Origin: Mesorhizobium sp. B2-7-2
Lineage (GTDB): Bacteria; Pseudomonadota; Alphaproteobacteria; Rhizobiales; Rhizobiaceae
DNA length: 64,000 bases
Direction of reading: 5' to 3'
Assembly: GCF_006440775.1 (NCBI RefSeq)
Contig: NZ_VFTZ01000022.1
Coordinates: forward strand, 29,787 to 93,786
Positions 15,663 through 25,299 of this stretch are shown here, piece by piece. Under the pieces are notes generated by a model. The model saw only the letters and a program-made list of their open reading frames with translations, ran no database searches and was not told where the DNA came from. A program made the translations under genes and the position numbers. Within the stretch, counting starts at the first letter, position 1; each line of letters opens with the position of its first letter.

Positions 15663-16820
15663 TCAGGAAATTCGCAGCCCGGCCTCGTCCAGCAAGACGC
15701 AGTCGTCGGCGTCAAAGCCGAGTTCGACCGCTTCGCCTTCGCGCAGCACGCGGCCGTCGATCGGGGCGTTGGCGCGGATGTTCGCCTTGCCGCCCATGTC
15801 GACCTCGTAGATGGCGCTGCCGCCGAGATAGGAGGCCGACACGACCCGGCCGGACAACCGGTTGGCGCTCGTTCCACCGACCGACAGTTTCTGCGGCCGC
15901 ACCACGACGGTGACGGCGCTTCCCTGCGGCAGCGGCCTGGGTGACAGGACATTAATCGTCTGGCCGCCGGCGAGCGTGACAATGGTCGGCCCGTCGGTTC
16001 TGCTCACCGTGCCCGAAAGCATGTTGGCCTTGCCGAGGAAGTCGGCGACGAAGGCGGTGGCCGGCCGCTCATAGACCTCTTCCGGCGTGCCGACCTGCTC
16101 GGCCGAGCCGGCATTCATCACCACGATGCGGTCCGACATCGACAGCGCTTCTTCCTGGTCGTGCGTGACGAAGATGGCGGTGATGCCGGTTTCCTTCTGG
16201 ATCTTCTTGATCTCGACGCGCATCTCCTCGCGCATGTTGGCGTCGAGCGCTGAGAGCGGCTCGTCGAGCAGAAGCACCTGCGGCTCGAAGACGATGGCGC
16301 GCGCCAGCGCAATGCGCTGCTGCTGGCCGCCCGACAATTGCGAGGGCAGTTTCTTCTCGCTGCCCGGCAGCCGCACCATGTCGAGCGCCTGGCCGACCTT
16401 GCGCTTGATCTCGGGCTTGGCGACGTTGCGATATTTCAGCCCGAAGGCGACATTGTCGAACACGCTCTTGTGCGGAAACAGCGCATAGCTCTGGAACACC
16501 AGTCCGATGTTGCGCTTGTAGATCGGCACGTCGTCGACGCGCCGGCCGCCGATCATGATCTGGCCGGCCGAAATGTCGACCAGCCCGGCGATGGAGCGCA
16601 GGATCGTCGTCTTGCCGCAGCCCGAAGGGCCGAGCAGCGTGACGAAGCTGCCCTTGCCGATCGACAGGGAGAAATCGCGCACCGCGACGAACTTGCCGTA
16701 GGCGATATCGATGTTGCGGAACTCGACCGCGGGGCTGTTCGCCCCGGCGGCCGTGCCCGCGCCTTCCGCCCCGGCCGAGGCCGGCCGGGGATGGATTTTC
16801 GTGTCCTGGCTGTCAGGCAC
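15663..16820 (-). CDS. ABC transporter ATPase, polyamine (PotA) type
   Basis: This 385-residue ATPase has Walker A (GPSGCGKTT), the signature LSGGQQQRIALARA, Walker B (VLLLDEPLSALD) and the switch His in FVTHDQEEAL. About 120 residues after that form a TOBE domain that senses substrate or regulators. It energises the importer whose permeases and binding protein lie directly upstream. Its start overlaps the stop of the binding-protein gene by eight bases. The 30-residue Ala/Gly-rich N-terminal extension is unusual but harmless. Confidence 0.93.
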   Translation of the reverse strand: MPDSQDTKIHPRPASAGAEGAGTAAGANSPAVEFRNIDIAYGKFVAVRDFSLSIGKGSFVTLLGPSGCGKTTILRSIAGLVDISAGQIMIGGRRVDDVPIYKRNIGLVFQSYALFPHKSVFDNVAFGLKYRNVAKPEIKRKVGQALDMVRLPGSEKKLPSQLSGGQQQRIALARAIVFEPQVLLLDEPLSALDANMREEMRVEIKKIQKETGITAIFVTHDQEEALSMSDRIVVMNAGSAEQVGTPEEVYERPATAFVADFLGKANMLSGTVSRTDGPTIVTLAGGQTINVLSPRPLPQGSAVTVVVRPQKLSVGGTSANRLSGRVVSASYLGGSAIYEVDMGGKANIRANAPIDGRVLREGEAVELGFDADDCVLLDEAGLRIS

Positions 16821-17955
16821 CTTTCGAGATCCTGTTCCACTGCTTGGTCCAGGCGTCCTCGTTGGTCGCCCAGTAGGTCGGATCGGCGAAGGTCAACGCC
16901 TTCATCGTGCCGGTCGGATCGAATGCCGGCAGCTTTGCGATCTTGTCGGTCAGCTTGACCCTGTTCGGGTCGAGCGACGGCGGATAGCTCTGGCCCTCGG
17001 CCACCGCGATCGAGGTCGCCGGATCGAGCATGAAGTTGATCAGCTCCTCGCACTCAGCCATCGGCGAGCCTTTCAGGATCAGCATGTCCTCCATCCAGGC
17101 ATAGGAGCCGGCCGGATCGAGATAGCCGATCGGGTGGCCCTGATCCTGCAAAGCGGCGACCCGGCCCGACCAGGCATCGGTCACCACGATCTCGCCCTTG
17201 GACAGCAGGTCCATCAGCTCGGCGCCGGAGCTCCAGAACTTCTTGGCGAGGTCGCGCGTCTCGCGCACCTTGGCCCAGATCGTGTCCATGTCCTTGAGGT
17301 TGTTGGGGTCCTGTCCGGTGGCGAGAGCCGCGTACCAGACGCGCGTCGTCATGTCGGAATAGCCGCCGACCTTGCCCGCATATTTCTTGTCGAGCAGAAG
17401 TGCGGCGCCCTTTTCCTTGGCTTCCTCCGGCGAGATCACCTTGGTGTTGTAGGCAATGCCGGTGGTGCCGTAGTCGTAAGGCACGGCCGAAAGCTTCGGC
17501 GTCAGCTTACGGAACGGCTCGATCATCGGCTGCAGCACATTCACCATGTTGGGAATGTTGGCCTCGTTGATTTCCGAGGTCAGGCCGCCATTGACGTATT
17601 TGATGTAGTAGTTGACGCCCGAGGAATGGATGACCTGGTAGTCGCCGGGCTTCGCCGTCTTGATCTTGGTGATGATCTCGTCCTCGTCGCCGAACGTGCC
17701 CTGGACCACCTTGATCTTGGTCTTGGCCGTGTAGGGCTGGAAGGCGAACTTGTCGATCGCGTCCTGCACGGTCCCGCCCCAGCCGTCGAAGCGCACCTGC
17801 TCGACCGCGGCAAGCGCCCGGCTCATCCATGGCATGGAGAGGCCGGCCGAGGCCGCGGCAGCCGCGGTCAGGCTCAGGAACGTCCGTCGGCTGAGATCGC
17901 CGTTGACATAGCGGTCGTGCAGCCGCTCCAGCCGCTTGGTGGTGGTCAGTTTCAT
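16813..17955 (-). CDS. Extracellular solute-binding protein, PotD type, Tat-exported
   Basis: The 380-residue protein begins with a twin-arginine signal (SRRTFLSLTAAAA near residues 22-34), which suggests folded export by Tat. The mature part has the bilobal fold of spermidine/putrescine binding proteins, with FDGWGGTVQ near its start and the VTDAWSGR block mid-way. It binds substrate in the periplasm and delivers it to the two permeases. The start overlaps the stop of the preceding permease gene (ATGA), so the operon order is permease, permease, binding protein, ATPase. Confidence 0.92.
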   Translation of the reverse strand: MKLTTTKRLERLHDRYVNGDLSRRTFLSLTAAAAASAGLSMPWMSRALAAVEQVRFDGWGGTVQDAIDKFAFQPYTAKTKIKVVQGTFGDEDEIITKIKTAKPGDYQVIHSSGVNYYIKYVNGGLTSEINEANIPNMVNVLQPMIEPFRKLTPKLSAVPYDYGTTGIAYNTKVISPEEAKEKGAALLLDKKYAGKVGGYSDMTTRVWYAALATGQDPNNLKDMDTIWAKVRETRDLAKKFWSSGAELMDLLSKGEIVVTDAWSGRVAALQDQGHPIGYLDPAGSYAWMEDMLILKGSPMAECEELINFMLDPATSIAVAEGQSYPPSLDPNRVKLTDKIAKLPAFDPTGTMKALTFADPTYWATNEDAWTKQWNRISKGA

Positions 17956-18791
17956 CGTGCTTCCTCCTTGGGTTCGCTACGTCTTCTCAGTTTTGTCAGG
18001 CTTTGCATCAGCAGGCCGCCGATCAGCGGGATGCCGACCGTCACCACAATCATCACGGTGCCGAGCGCGTTGATCTCCGGGCTGATCGAGATTTTCAGCA
18101 TCGAGAGGATTTGCGTCGGCATGGTCTCGACGCCTGCCGGCCGCCAGAACAGGCTGGCCGACGTGTTGTCGAACGAGATGGTGAAGGCGAGCAGCGCGCC
18201 GCCGACGACCGCCGGGATGAGCAGCGGCAGCGTGATCTCGCGGAAGGACGAAAAGCGCGAGGCGCCCAGCGAAAGCGCCGCCTCCTCATAGACGCGCCGG
18301 ATTCCGACCATGCGCGCCTGCGCGATCAGCACCACATAGGGCACGGCTAAAAGGATATGGCCGAGCACCAGAAGCAGCATCGTGCGCGGCTGGTCGATCG
18401 CCTTGATCAGCACCAGAAGGCCGACGCCGAGGATGGTTTCCGGCACCAGCGCCGGCAGGATCACCAGCGTGCTCAGCGCCTGCTTGCCGGGAAACTCGAA
18501 ACGCACCAGCGCGAACGCCGTGACGACGCCGATGGCTGTGGTGACGGCGGCAGTGACCAGCGCGATCCACAGCGAGGTGCGGAAGGCGGCCAGCACGGCT
18601 TCATTGCCCATCAGCTTAGCGTACCATTGCAGCGAAAAGCCCGTCATCGGGAAGCCGCCGAACATCGAGGCGTTGAACGATAGGATGACGGTCGCGACGA
18701 TCGGCGCGAACATGAAGATGTAGACGCAGAGCGTGACGAAGCCGGTCAGCCGCCAGGCCCATCTGCCTTCCTCCTTGCGCCGCGCCTTCAT
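17952..18791 (-). CDS. ABC permease, PotC type
   Basis: The 279-residue protein has six membrane segments and the cytoplasmic EAA loop (YEEAALSLGASRFSSF) that contacts the ATPase. I place the start at 18791, where ATG overlaps the stop of the other permease. The much longer frame upstream is the other gene read out of phase. It forms the translocation channel with the PotB-type subunit. Confidence 0.93.
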   Translation of the reverse strand: MKARRKEEGRWAWRLTGFVTLCVYIFMFAPIVATVILSFNASMFGGFPMTGFSLQWYAKLMGNEAVLAAFRTSLWIALVTAAVTTAIGVVTAFALVRFEFPGKQALSTLVILPALVPETILGVGLLVLIKAIDQPRTMLLLVLGHILLAVPYVVLIAQARMVGIRRVYEEAALSLGASRFSSFREITLPLLIPAVVGGALLAFTISFDNTSASLFWRPAGVETMPTQILSMLKISISPEINALGTVMIVVTVGIPLIGGLLMQSLTKLRRRSEPKEEAR

Positions 18792-19672
18792 CCGCCCAAC
18801 CCCTTCACGATCTGCGACATGCCCATGTAGCGGGTGTAGATGGCGGCGAAGAAGCCGAGCAAGAGGAACAGCACGATCGACAGCGTTGCGCCCATCGGCC
18901 AGTTCAATTCGCTCATGATGGTGTCGTAGATCAGATTGCCGAACAGCGCGTCGCGGCCCGAACCCAAGAGCTGCGGCGTCACATAGCTGCCGGCCGCCAG
19001 CACGAAGCACAGCAGCAGCCCCGCCGCCAGGCCCGGCAGCGACAGCGGCAGGGTCACCTCGCGGAACGCCTGTGCGCTGGTGCAGCCCATCGAGCGCGCC
19101 GCCGAGATCAGCGTTCGGTCGATGCCCTCGAGGCTGACATAGACGTTGAGGATCATGTAGGGCAGTAGAAAGTGCAGCAGTCCCAGGATCACCGCGCCTT
19201 CGTTGTAGAGCATCGGCAGCGGCGCATTGATGATGCCCATTTTGAGCAGCGCGACATTGATGACGCCCTGTTCGCCAAGGATGTTGATCCAGGAAAAGGT
19301 GCGGATGGTGAAGCTGATCCAGAACGGCACGATGAGCAGGAGCAAGAGCAGCCATTTGTGCCTGAAGCTCGTCGCCCAGATGAAATAGGCCGGGAAATAG
19401 CCGAGCACGCCGCACAGCAGCGCGGTGATCGCGCCGACTCTCAGCGTCTTCAGAAGGAAGCCGGAATAATAGCTGTCCGTGAAGAATTCCTGCCAGTTGG
19501 CGGTGGTCAGCGCGCTGGTTTCGACGCCTGCGGTGACGAAGGTGAAGAACGTATAGGCCGCCATCACCGCGATCGGCAGCACCAGGAAGAAGATCAGCAG
19601 CAAGAGCACCGGTGCAACCAGCATCCAGGCCAGGCGCGGATCGTACAAGGTCCAGCGATTGTTCATGCGCAC
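18788..19672 (-). CDS. ABC permease, PotB type
   Basis: The 294-residue permease has six membrane segments and an EAA-like loop (LISAARSMGCTSAQAFREV). It is the first core gene of the importer operon. The membrane topology and length match PotB/PotH. Together with the PotC-type subunit it makes a heterodimeric channel. No enzyme gene adjoins the operon, so the exact substrate (spermidine, putrescine or another amine) is open. Confidence 0.93.
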   Translation of the reverse strand: MRMNNRWTLYDPRLAWMLVAPVLLLLIFFLVLPIAVMAAYTFFTFVTAGVETSALTTANWQEFFTDSYYSGFLLKTLRVGAITALLCGVLGYFPAYFIWATSFRHKWLLLLLLIVPFWISFTIRTFSWINILGEQGVINVALLKMGIINAPLPMLYNEGAVILGLLHFLLPYMILNVYVSLEGIDRTLISAARSMGCTSAQAFREVTLPLSLPGLAAGLLLCFVLAAGSYVTPQLLGSGRDALFGNLIYDTIMSELNWPMGATLSIVLFLLLGFFAAIYTRYMGMSQIVKGLGG

Positions 19673-19929
19673 CCGGAGCTAGGCGCCTTCTTCGAGGCGC
19701 GCTTATGTTCCCGCAGTGAAGATTGTTTCATTGCCGCCTCTATGTCTACAGGCGGTGATTGAGCCAGAGAGATGGAAGCGAGGAGGGTAACCCCTTTTGG
19801 TATGTCGCCGGGTACATTGTGGCGTTGTCTGAGCAGTTCTCCAGCAGCCTCGAAGAGCTTGATGCATCCGCATTGGTTAGAGCCTGCCGCTTCGTCAAAA
19901 GAGGCAGAATAGCGGCATAGATGTGTCAT
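19663..19929 (-). CDS. Possible small protein upstream of the importer
   Basis: An 88-codon frame ends ten bases inside the PotB-type gene, as a translationally coupled leader gene would. It has no recognisable domain, signal peptide or strong ribosome site. It contains two Cys and a basic C-terminus. It may be a chance frame. The rest of the interval to 20121 holds no other candidate. Confidence 0.25.
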   Translation of the reverse strand: MTHLCRYSASFDEAAGSNQCGCIKLFEAAGELLRQRHNVPGDIPKGVTLLASISLAQSPPVDIEAAMKQSSLREHKRASKKAPSSGCA

Positions 19930-20121
19930 TTCCTGGAACGAACAGTCACGTTTTCATTCAGCCTGATAACTATTCTGTGTTGCACCGCACCATTTTGTGC
20001 CGCAGTCCTTTAGCGTAGGCGAATATACGGTTTAGGAGTCGGCACGCTTGCGTTTTCCGTTGACCGGCACGGATGTTGCGGCCGGCGGCCCGGGCCATGT
20101 CGTCAGCACCAGCGGCTGCGA

Positions 20122-21279
20122 ATGATGCCCGGCGGTCGCGACCTCCAGCTTGACGCGCTCCGGGCTGCTGCCGTCACGCTTGTGCTTTATTCGCATTTCT
20201 TCGCGCCCGGCGGCACGTCCTTCCTTGGTCATCTCGGAGTGCGGCTGTTCTTCGTGCTTTCCGGCTTCCTGATCACCAGGCTTTTGCTGGAGGCGCGCGA
20301 CGCCGACCAATTCGCGGCTGGATCGGCGCTGCGCTCCTTCTATGCCAGGCGCGCGATCCGAATATTCCCGCCCTATTTCGCGGTACTGGCCTTCGTCTGG
20401 TTCACCGATCTTGAACAGGCTGGATCGTCGCTCGTCTGGCACGCGCTCTATCTGTCGAACTTCTGGTACGCGCATCGCAACGACTGGACGCCTTGGCTGC
20501 TTTGCCATTTCTGGAGCCTCAGCATCGAGGAGCAGTTCTACATCGCCTGGCCGCTGATCGTGCTCCTGGCGCCGCGCAGGCGCATCGAGGCGATCACCAT
20601 TGGCCTCATCTGCTTCTCGCTCGCCTACCGCTTCTACTGGCCGATCGCCGCCAACCCGGCGCTGGCCCGAGACCTGTTGCCGCCGGCCTCGATGGATGCG
20701 CTTGCCTGCGGCGCGCTGCTTGCCGTACGTCGCGCCAGGGGCGCCGGCGTGCCGCGTTGGATGCGGTTCGGCTGGCCGGCCTTCGTGGCGCTCTTCCTAC
20801 TCGTCGTCTTGTCCGACCCGGGGCCGGCGAACTCGACATGGGAATGGCCGCGCTGGCTCCTGGTGCAGGTGCTGCCGCTGGTGCCGTTGGTGGCGATCGT
20901 CTCGATGTGCTCGAACGGCCTTCCCGGCACGCTCGGCTGGCTGGCCGAACTGCCTCCGCTGCTTTTCCTCGGCCGCATCAGCTACGGCGTCTATCTCTAT
21001 CACGCGATCCTCCTCGCCTATACCGTAAAGGCGCAGCCGTGGATCCCGCTCAACGTCTCGGAGGAGGGGCCGGGCCGCTTCCTGGTCGCGGGCGCCGCCA
21101 CGCTGATTGTCGCCTCGCTGTCCTGGGTGCTGTTCGAAAAGCCGCTCAACAGCTTCAAGCGCTATTTCCCCTATATCGCGCGGCCACGCGCTCGTGCGCC
21201 GAGCGAGGCCCGGCGGTTCGGCGCCACATATCCCGGCGCAAAAGCGGCGCTCGATCTGCAGCCGACGGACCGGAGCTGA
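20122..21279 (+). CDS. Acyltransferase 3 family membrane protein
   Basis: The 385-residue protein begins with the family hallmark LDALRAAAVTLVLYSH, whose Arg and His are essential in characterised members. It has about ten membrane segments. Family members transfer acetyl or other acyl groups onto surface or secreted glycans. It heads a plus-strand run with two glycosyltransferases and an ABC exporter, so it probably decorates the polysaccharide they make. Two in-frame ATGs lie at 20122 and 20125. I used the first. Confidence 0.92.
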   Translation: MMPGGRDLQLDALRAAAVTLVLYSHFFAPGGTSFLGHLGVRLFFVLSGFLITRLLLEARDADQFAAGSALRSFYARRAIRIFPPYFAVLAFVWFTDLEQAGSSLVWHALYLSNFWYAHRNDWTPWLLCHFWSLSIEEQFYIAWPLIVLLAPRRRIEAITIGLICFSLAYRFYWPIAANPALARDLLPPASMDALACGALLAVRRARGAGVPRWMRFGWPAFVALFLLVVLSDPGPANSTWEWPRWLLVQVLPLVPLVAIVSMCSNGLPGTLGWLAELPPLLFLGRISYGVYLYHAILLAYTVKAQPWIPLNVSEEGPGRFLVAGAATLIVASLSWVLFEKPLNSFKRYFPYIARPRARAPSEARRFGATYPGAKAALDLQPTDRS

Positions 21280-21281
21280 CA

Positions 21282-22391
21282 ATGATACGCCCGCTCATCT
21301 CCGTCGTGCTGCCGATCTACAATGCCGAGCTCTATGTCGGCGCTGCAATCCAATCGATACTGCGGCAGGACTACGAGCGGCTCGAAGTCATCGCCATCAA
21401 TGACGGATCGACCGACAGGTCGCTGGAAATCCTGGAGCGCTTCCGCAAGGCGGACGGCCGCGTATCCATAATCTCGCGCGAGAATCGCGGCCTCGTCGCC
21501 AGCCTCAACGAGGGGCTGTCAATAGCCCGGGGCGAGTTGGTGGCGCGGATGGATGCCGACGACTTTGCCTATCCTTGGCGCCTGTCGCGCCAGGCGGCGC
21601 TGTTTGCCGCGCGGCCCGAACTCGGCTTCTGCGGCTCGCTTGTCGACACGCTGCTGCACGGCCGCGTCGCGCGAGGCAGGCTGGATCCGGTGTTCGGCCT
21701 CGGTCTCCTCCCCGTGCTGTCGAAGTTCTTCACGATCTTCATGCATCCGACGGTGGTCTACAACCGCCGGGTCATCGGCGAGGCAGACCTGCATTACGAT
21801 GGCCGCTACCGGCACGCCGAGGATTTCGATCTCTTCCGGCGGCTTGCCGACCGCTATCCGGCGGCGCTGATGCCGGATAGCCTGCTCGTCTATCGCCTGC
21901 ATCCCGGCAGCGTGACCAGCTTGCATGCAAGCGAGATGCGGCGCACGCACCTCCGGATTGTCGGCGAAAATCTCGAGCGCGAGGGGCTGGCGGACGAAAC
22001 GCAGGATCTGCGCGCCATTGGCGACAGTGTTTCGTTCGATACCGTGCGCCGCGCGGCCGCGTTCATCCGCAGCCTGGAGGAGCGGATCGCCGAGTTGCCG
22101 GCCGCATCGCGGCCGAGCTTCGAGGCCGGCGCGCTGAACCTGTTCTATTTCCTCTACCAGCTCGTCAACGACCAGCAGCGGCCGGCGTTGGCGCATGAGT
22201 TGCTGACGCTGACGGCGAAGTGGGACGTCATCCGCCGCCGCGAGAAATACGCGCTGCGCGCCGGCGCCTGGGCGCCCTGGCTGAGCCAGGCTTCGATATG
22301 GGCTGGCAAACGCGCGGACAGGGTCGCCTATCGCTTCAAATCCGCGCCGGCGGCGTCCGTGCTTGCGCCTTATCGGATGGGGGCGGCATGA
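21282..22391 (+). CDS. Glycosyltransferase family 2
   Basis: The 369-residue enzyme has the GT-A fold start ISVVLPIYNAELYV, the DGSTDRSLEIL loop and the metal-binding DADD near residue 90. The C-terminal 100 residues are helical. It transfers a sugar from a nucleotide donor at the cytoplasmic face. The start ATG follows the acyltransferase stop by two bases, and the stop overlaps the next start, so the four genes form one operon. A longer frame that begins inside the acyltransferase gene is ignored. Confidence 0.92.
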   Translation: MIRPLISVVLPIYNAELYVGAAIQSILRQDYERLEVIAINDGSTDRSLEILERFRKADGRVSIISRENRGLVASLNEGLSIARGELVARMDADDFAYPWRLSRQAALFAARPELGFCGSLVDTLLHGRVARGRLDPVFGLGLLPVLSKFFTIFMHPTVVYNRRVIGEADLHYDGRYRHAEDFDLFRRLADRYPAALMPDSLLVYRLHPGSVTSLHASEMRRTHLRIVGENLEREGLADETQDLRAIGDSVSFDTVRRAAAFIRSLEERIAELPAASRPSFEAGALNLFYFLYQLVNDQQRPALAHELLTLTAKWDVIRRREKYALRAGAWAPWLSQASIWAGKRADRVAYRFKSAPAASVLAPYRMGAA

Positions 22392-23407
22392 ACGCCGATC
22401 GCCATCCGCTGCTGCAGCATCTACGCTCGCCTCCCGGCCCGAACCCGCGGCCTGAGGTCTCCTTCATCGTCTGCACGCGTGATCGCGCGGCGGTGCTGAA
22501 GTCCTGCATCGATTCGATCCGCGCCGCCTGCCGGACGCATCCTGCCTTCGCCGCCGAGCTGGTGGTGGTCGACAATGGCTCGCGCGACGGTACGGCCGAC
22601 TATCTCTCGCGGATCGCCACGACGTCCGACATGGCGCTGACGGCTATCTGTGAGCCACGGCCCGGACTGGCGGCGGCGCGCAATGCCGGGATGGCGCGGG
22701 CGCGCGGGCGCGTGCTGGTCTTCGTCGACGACGATTGCCGGCTCGACCGCGACTATCTCGTCGACCTCGAGCGGCATTATGCGAGCGGCGAGAAATGGCT
22801 AATCCGCGGCGGCCGCGTCGAGATCGGCGACGCCGGGGACCTGCCCTTCACCATCAAGCGCTGCGAACAGCGCAAGCGGCTGACGCGCGCCGTCCATCCG
22901 GGCGGCTTCGTGCTCGGCTGCAACATGACCATGCATCGCGATGTTGCCGCCTTGATCGGTCCCTTCGACGAACGCTTCGGCGCCGGCGGAGCGCTGCGCT
23001 CGGCCGAGGATACGGATTACCTGGTGCGCGCCATGCTGGCCGGCATGGCGGTGGAGTATGTGCCGGATATGACGATCTTCCACCATCATGGAAGGCGCGA
23101 CCGCAGGGCGATCGAACGGCTGCACCGCGACTATCACTTCGGCAACGGTGCGCTCTGCCTGAAACACATGCGCCGCGCCCCGTGGCTGCTTCGTCACTTT
23201 TACTGGGCAACGCGGGCGGCCACGCGCGAGCTCTTCGGCGGTCCGCGCTTCGACCAGGAGCTCAGCCTGTCGCACTGGCCGATCGTGCTGATGAACCTGG
23301 CGGGCGCGGCGAAGTTCATGGCCTTGGTGCTTGCCGGGCGGCCTGACCGGCAGGAGCGGCCCGCCCAGGAAACCACCGAGGCCAGGGCCGAGGCCGGCGC
23401 GCGATGA
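22388..23407 (+). CDS. Glycosyltransferase family 2 (second)
   Basis: The 339-residue enzyme shows VSFIVCTRDRAAVL at the start of the GT-A domain, VVDNGSRDGT in the donor loop and VFVDDDC as the metal site. A later ACIDIC-type ED pair (SAEDTDYLV) fits the catalytic region. The start overlaps the previous stop, and the stop overlaps the ABC exporter start. It likely adds another sugar of the same glycan. A single weakly hydrophobic stretch near the C-terminus could attach it to the membrane. Confidence 0.92.
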   Translation: MNADRHPLLQHLRSPPGPNPRPEVSFIVCTRDRAAVLKSCIDSIRAACRTHPAFAAELVVVDNGSRDGTADYLSRIATTSDMALTAICEPRPGLAAARNAGMARARGRVLVFVDDDCRLDRDYLVDLERHYASGEKWLIRGGRVEIGDAGDLPFTIKRCEQRKRLTRAVHPGGFVLGCNMTMHRDVAALIGPFDERFGAGGALRSAEDTDYLVRAMLAGMAVEYVPDMTIFHHHGRRDRRAIERLHRDYHFGNGALCLKHMRRAPWLLRHFYWATRAATRELFGGPRFDQELSLSHWPIVLMNLAGAAKFMALVLAGRPDRQERPAQETTEARAEAGAR

Positions 23408-25182
23408 TCGAACCCAAAGCCCCTATCTTGTCGATATTGCAGCGCGCGCTCGGACGGCGTCAGCTCGGCCTGATGCCCGTCGTCGTCGTGCTCGGGCTTG
23501 CAAGTGCCGCGCTCGAAGGGCTCGGCATCGGGCTGATCATCCCGCTGCTTGGCATCATCATGGGCCATGGCGCGACGACGGGCATGGCCGGCCTCTCCGC
23601 CCTCCTGCAGAAGGTCGGCGCCGGGCTAGGCGAGCGTGAGCGGCTGATTGCGATTTCGGCCGCTATCCTCGGCTCGATCCTGCTCAAGAACCTCCTCGCC
23701 TTCGCCAATTCGGTGCTGACCGCTCATATCTACGGCAAGGCGAGCCAAGCGATACGCGGCGCCTTGGCCGAGCGGCTGCTCAATGTCGGCTATCCCTTCT
23801 TTCTCAGGCAAAGCCCGGGCCGCTTGCTCAACATCATCTCCAGCGAATCCTGGCGGGCGTCGGACGCCATCCAGGGTATGCTCAGCGCGATCGTCAGCGC
23901 CTCGGCGGCGCTCATCCTGCTCGCCTTTCTGTTGCTGCTCTCGTGGCCGATGACGCTCCTGGTGATGCTGGGGCTGGCGCTGGTGCAAGCGGCGCATATG
24001 GCGCTGTCGGCGCATCTCAGGGCGCCCAGCCGCAATGTTTCGGCGCGCAACAGCGCCCTGGCCTCGCAAATGCTGCATCTCGTCCATGCCGGCCGGCTGA
24101 TCCGCATCTTCGGCCAGGAGGCGCGCGAGAAGGCGGCGTTCGAAAAGGCATCCGACGGCGTGCGGCGCGCGGCCTTCCTGCTCTCAAACCGCCAGGGCGC
24201 GCTGGGGCCGCTGACCGAAGTTCTGCACGCCATGCTGTTCCTGGCGGTGGTGATCGGCGCCTGGCTTGCGGGCTTGAGTTTCCCGCTGGTCGCCGCCTTC
24301 CTCATCCTGCTCTACCGCCTGCAGCCGCATGTCAGAGCCTTGCAGATGACCTGGAGCCAGTTGCAGGGTCTTTCCGGCTCGCTGGAAGAGGTGACCTGGC
24401 TGCTCGATCCCGATGGCAAGCCCGCTCCGCCCGAGGGCAGCCGGCAGTTCGCCACTTTAAGCAAAAAAATCGCCTTCGAGGGCGTGAGCTTCAGCTATGC
24501 CAATGAGGAGCAGCGCGCGGCGGTGCTGCATGCGGCGAGCTTCGACATCGTGAGCGGGCACTCGACGGCGCTGATCGGCCGCTCCGGCGCCGGCAAAACG
24601 ACGATCGTCAACCTGCTCTGTCGCTTCGTCGAGCCGGATGCAGGCAAGATCCTCGTCGACGGCGCGCCACTCGGCGAGATCGACCCGGCCGACTGGCGCC
24701 GCCACATCGCTCTCGCCAGTCAGGAGCTGGAGCTGGTCGACGGTACGATCCTCGACAACATCACCTATGGCAAGGACGCGGCGACGTTCGAGGAGGCCCG
24801 CCGCGCCGCCGAGCTTGCCGAGGCGCACGGCTTTATCGAAACGCTACCCCAAGGCTACCAGACGGTGGTCGGCTATCGCGGGGTGAACCTTTCGGCCGGG
24901 CAAAGGCAGCGCATCGCGCTCGCGCGCGCTCTTGTACGCGACCCCGACATATTGATCCTCGACGAGGCCACCAACGCAGTGGACGGGCTTTCGGAAGCGG
25001 CGATCGTCGAGACGCTGAAGTCGCGCGCCGGCCGCCGCACCACGATCGTCATCAGCCACCACCGCAGCACGATCTCGTTCTGCGACGACCTGGTGATCCT
25101 GGAGCATGGTAGAGTGAAGAAACAGGCGCCGTTCACTGAGATGGCGAAGCTCACCATGGATGAGTTGTATCGGCCGGAGTGA
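23404..25182 (+). CDS. ABC exporter, fused membrane and ATPase domains
   Basis: This 592-residue protein has six membrane segments in the first 330 residues and an ATPase domain after that. It shows Walker A (GRSGAGKTT), Walker B (ILILDEAT) and the H-loop (VISHHRS). The signature reads LSAGQRQRIALARA, with Ala in place of the usual second Gly. Such half-transporters act as dimers and flip lipid-linked sugars or other lipids. Its place at the end of the glycosyltransferase operon suggests export of that glycan. Confidence 0.92.
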   Translation: MIEPKAPILSILQRALGRRQLGLMPVVVVLGLASAALEGLGIGLIIPLLGIIMGHGATTGMAGLSALLQKVGAGLGERERLIAISAAILGSILLKNLLAFANSVLTAHIYGKASQAIRGALAERLLNVGYPFFLRQSPGRLLNIISSESWRASDAIQGMLSAIVSASAALILLAFLLLLSWPMTLLVMLGLALVQAAHMALSAHLRAPSRNVSARNSALASQMLHLVHAGRLIRIFGQEAREKAAFEKASDGVRRAAFLLSNRQGALGPLTEVLHAMLFLAVVIGAWLAGLSFPLVAAFLILLYRLQPHVRALQMTWSQLQGLSGSLEEVTWLLDPDGKPAPPEGSRQFATLSKKIAFEGVSFSYANEEQRAAVLHAASFDIVSGHSTALIGRSGAGKTTIVNLLCRFVEPDAGKILVDGAPLGEIDPADWRRHIALASQELELVDGTILDNITYGKDAATFEEARRAAELAEAHGFIETLPQGYQTVVGYRGVNLSAGQRQRIALARALVRDPDILILDEATNAVDGLSEAAIVETLKSRAGRRTTIVISHHRSTISFCDDLVILEHGRVKKQAPFTEMAKLTMDELYRPE

Positions 25183-25299
25183 GGAGCACGAGCAGGGGCT
25201 CGCCCGCATCGTCTTCGTCATCACTTCCTCCTCCGATGTGCCGAAGCGAGGACGGTTCTGGCGCAAAACGGTCGTTCCGAGGCGGCCGGAAGGGCTGCC

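Noticed and set aside
16711..18291. 526-codon plus-strand frame opposite the ABC ATPase and binding protein
   Set aside because: It is a shadow of high-GC coding DNA. The minus strand holds complete ABC genes.
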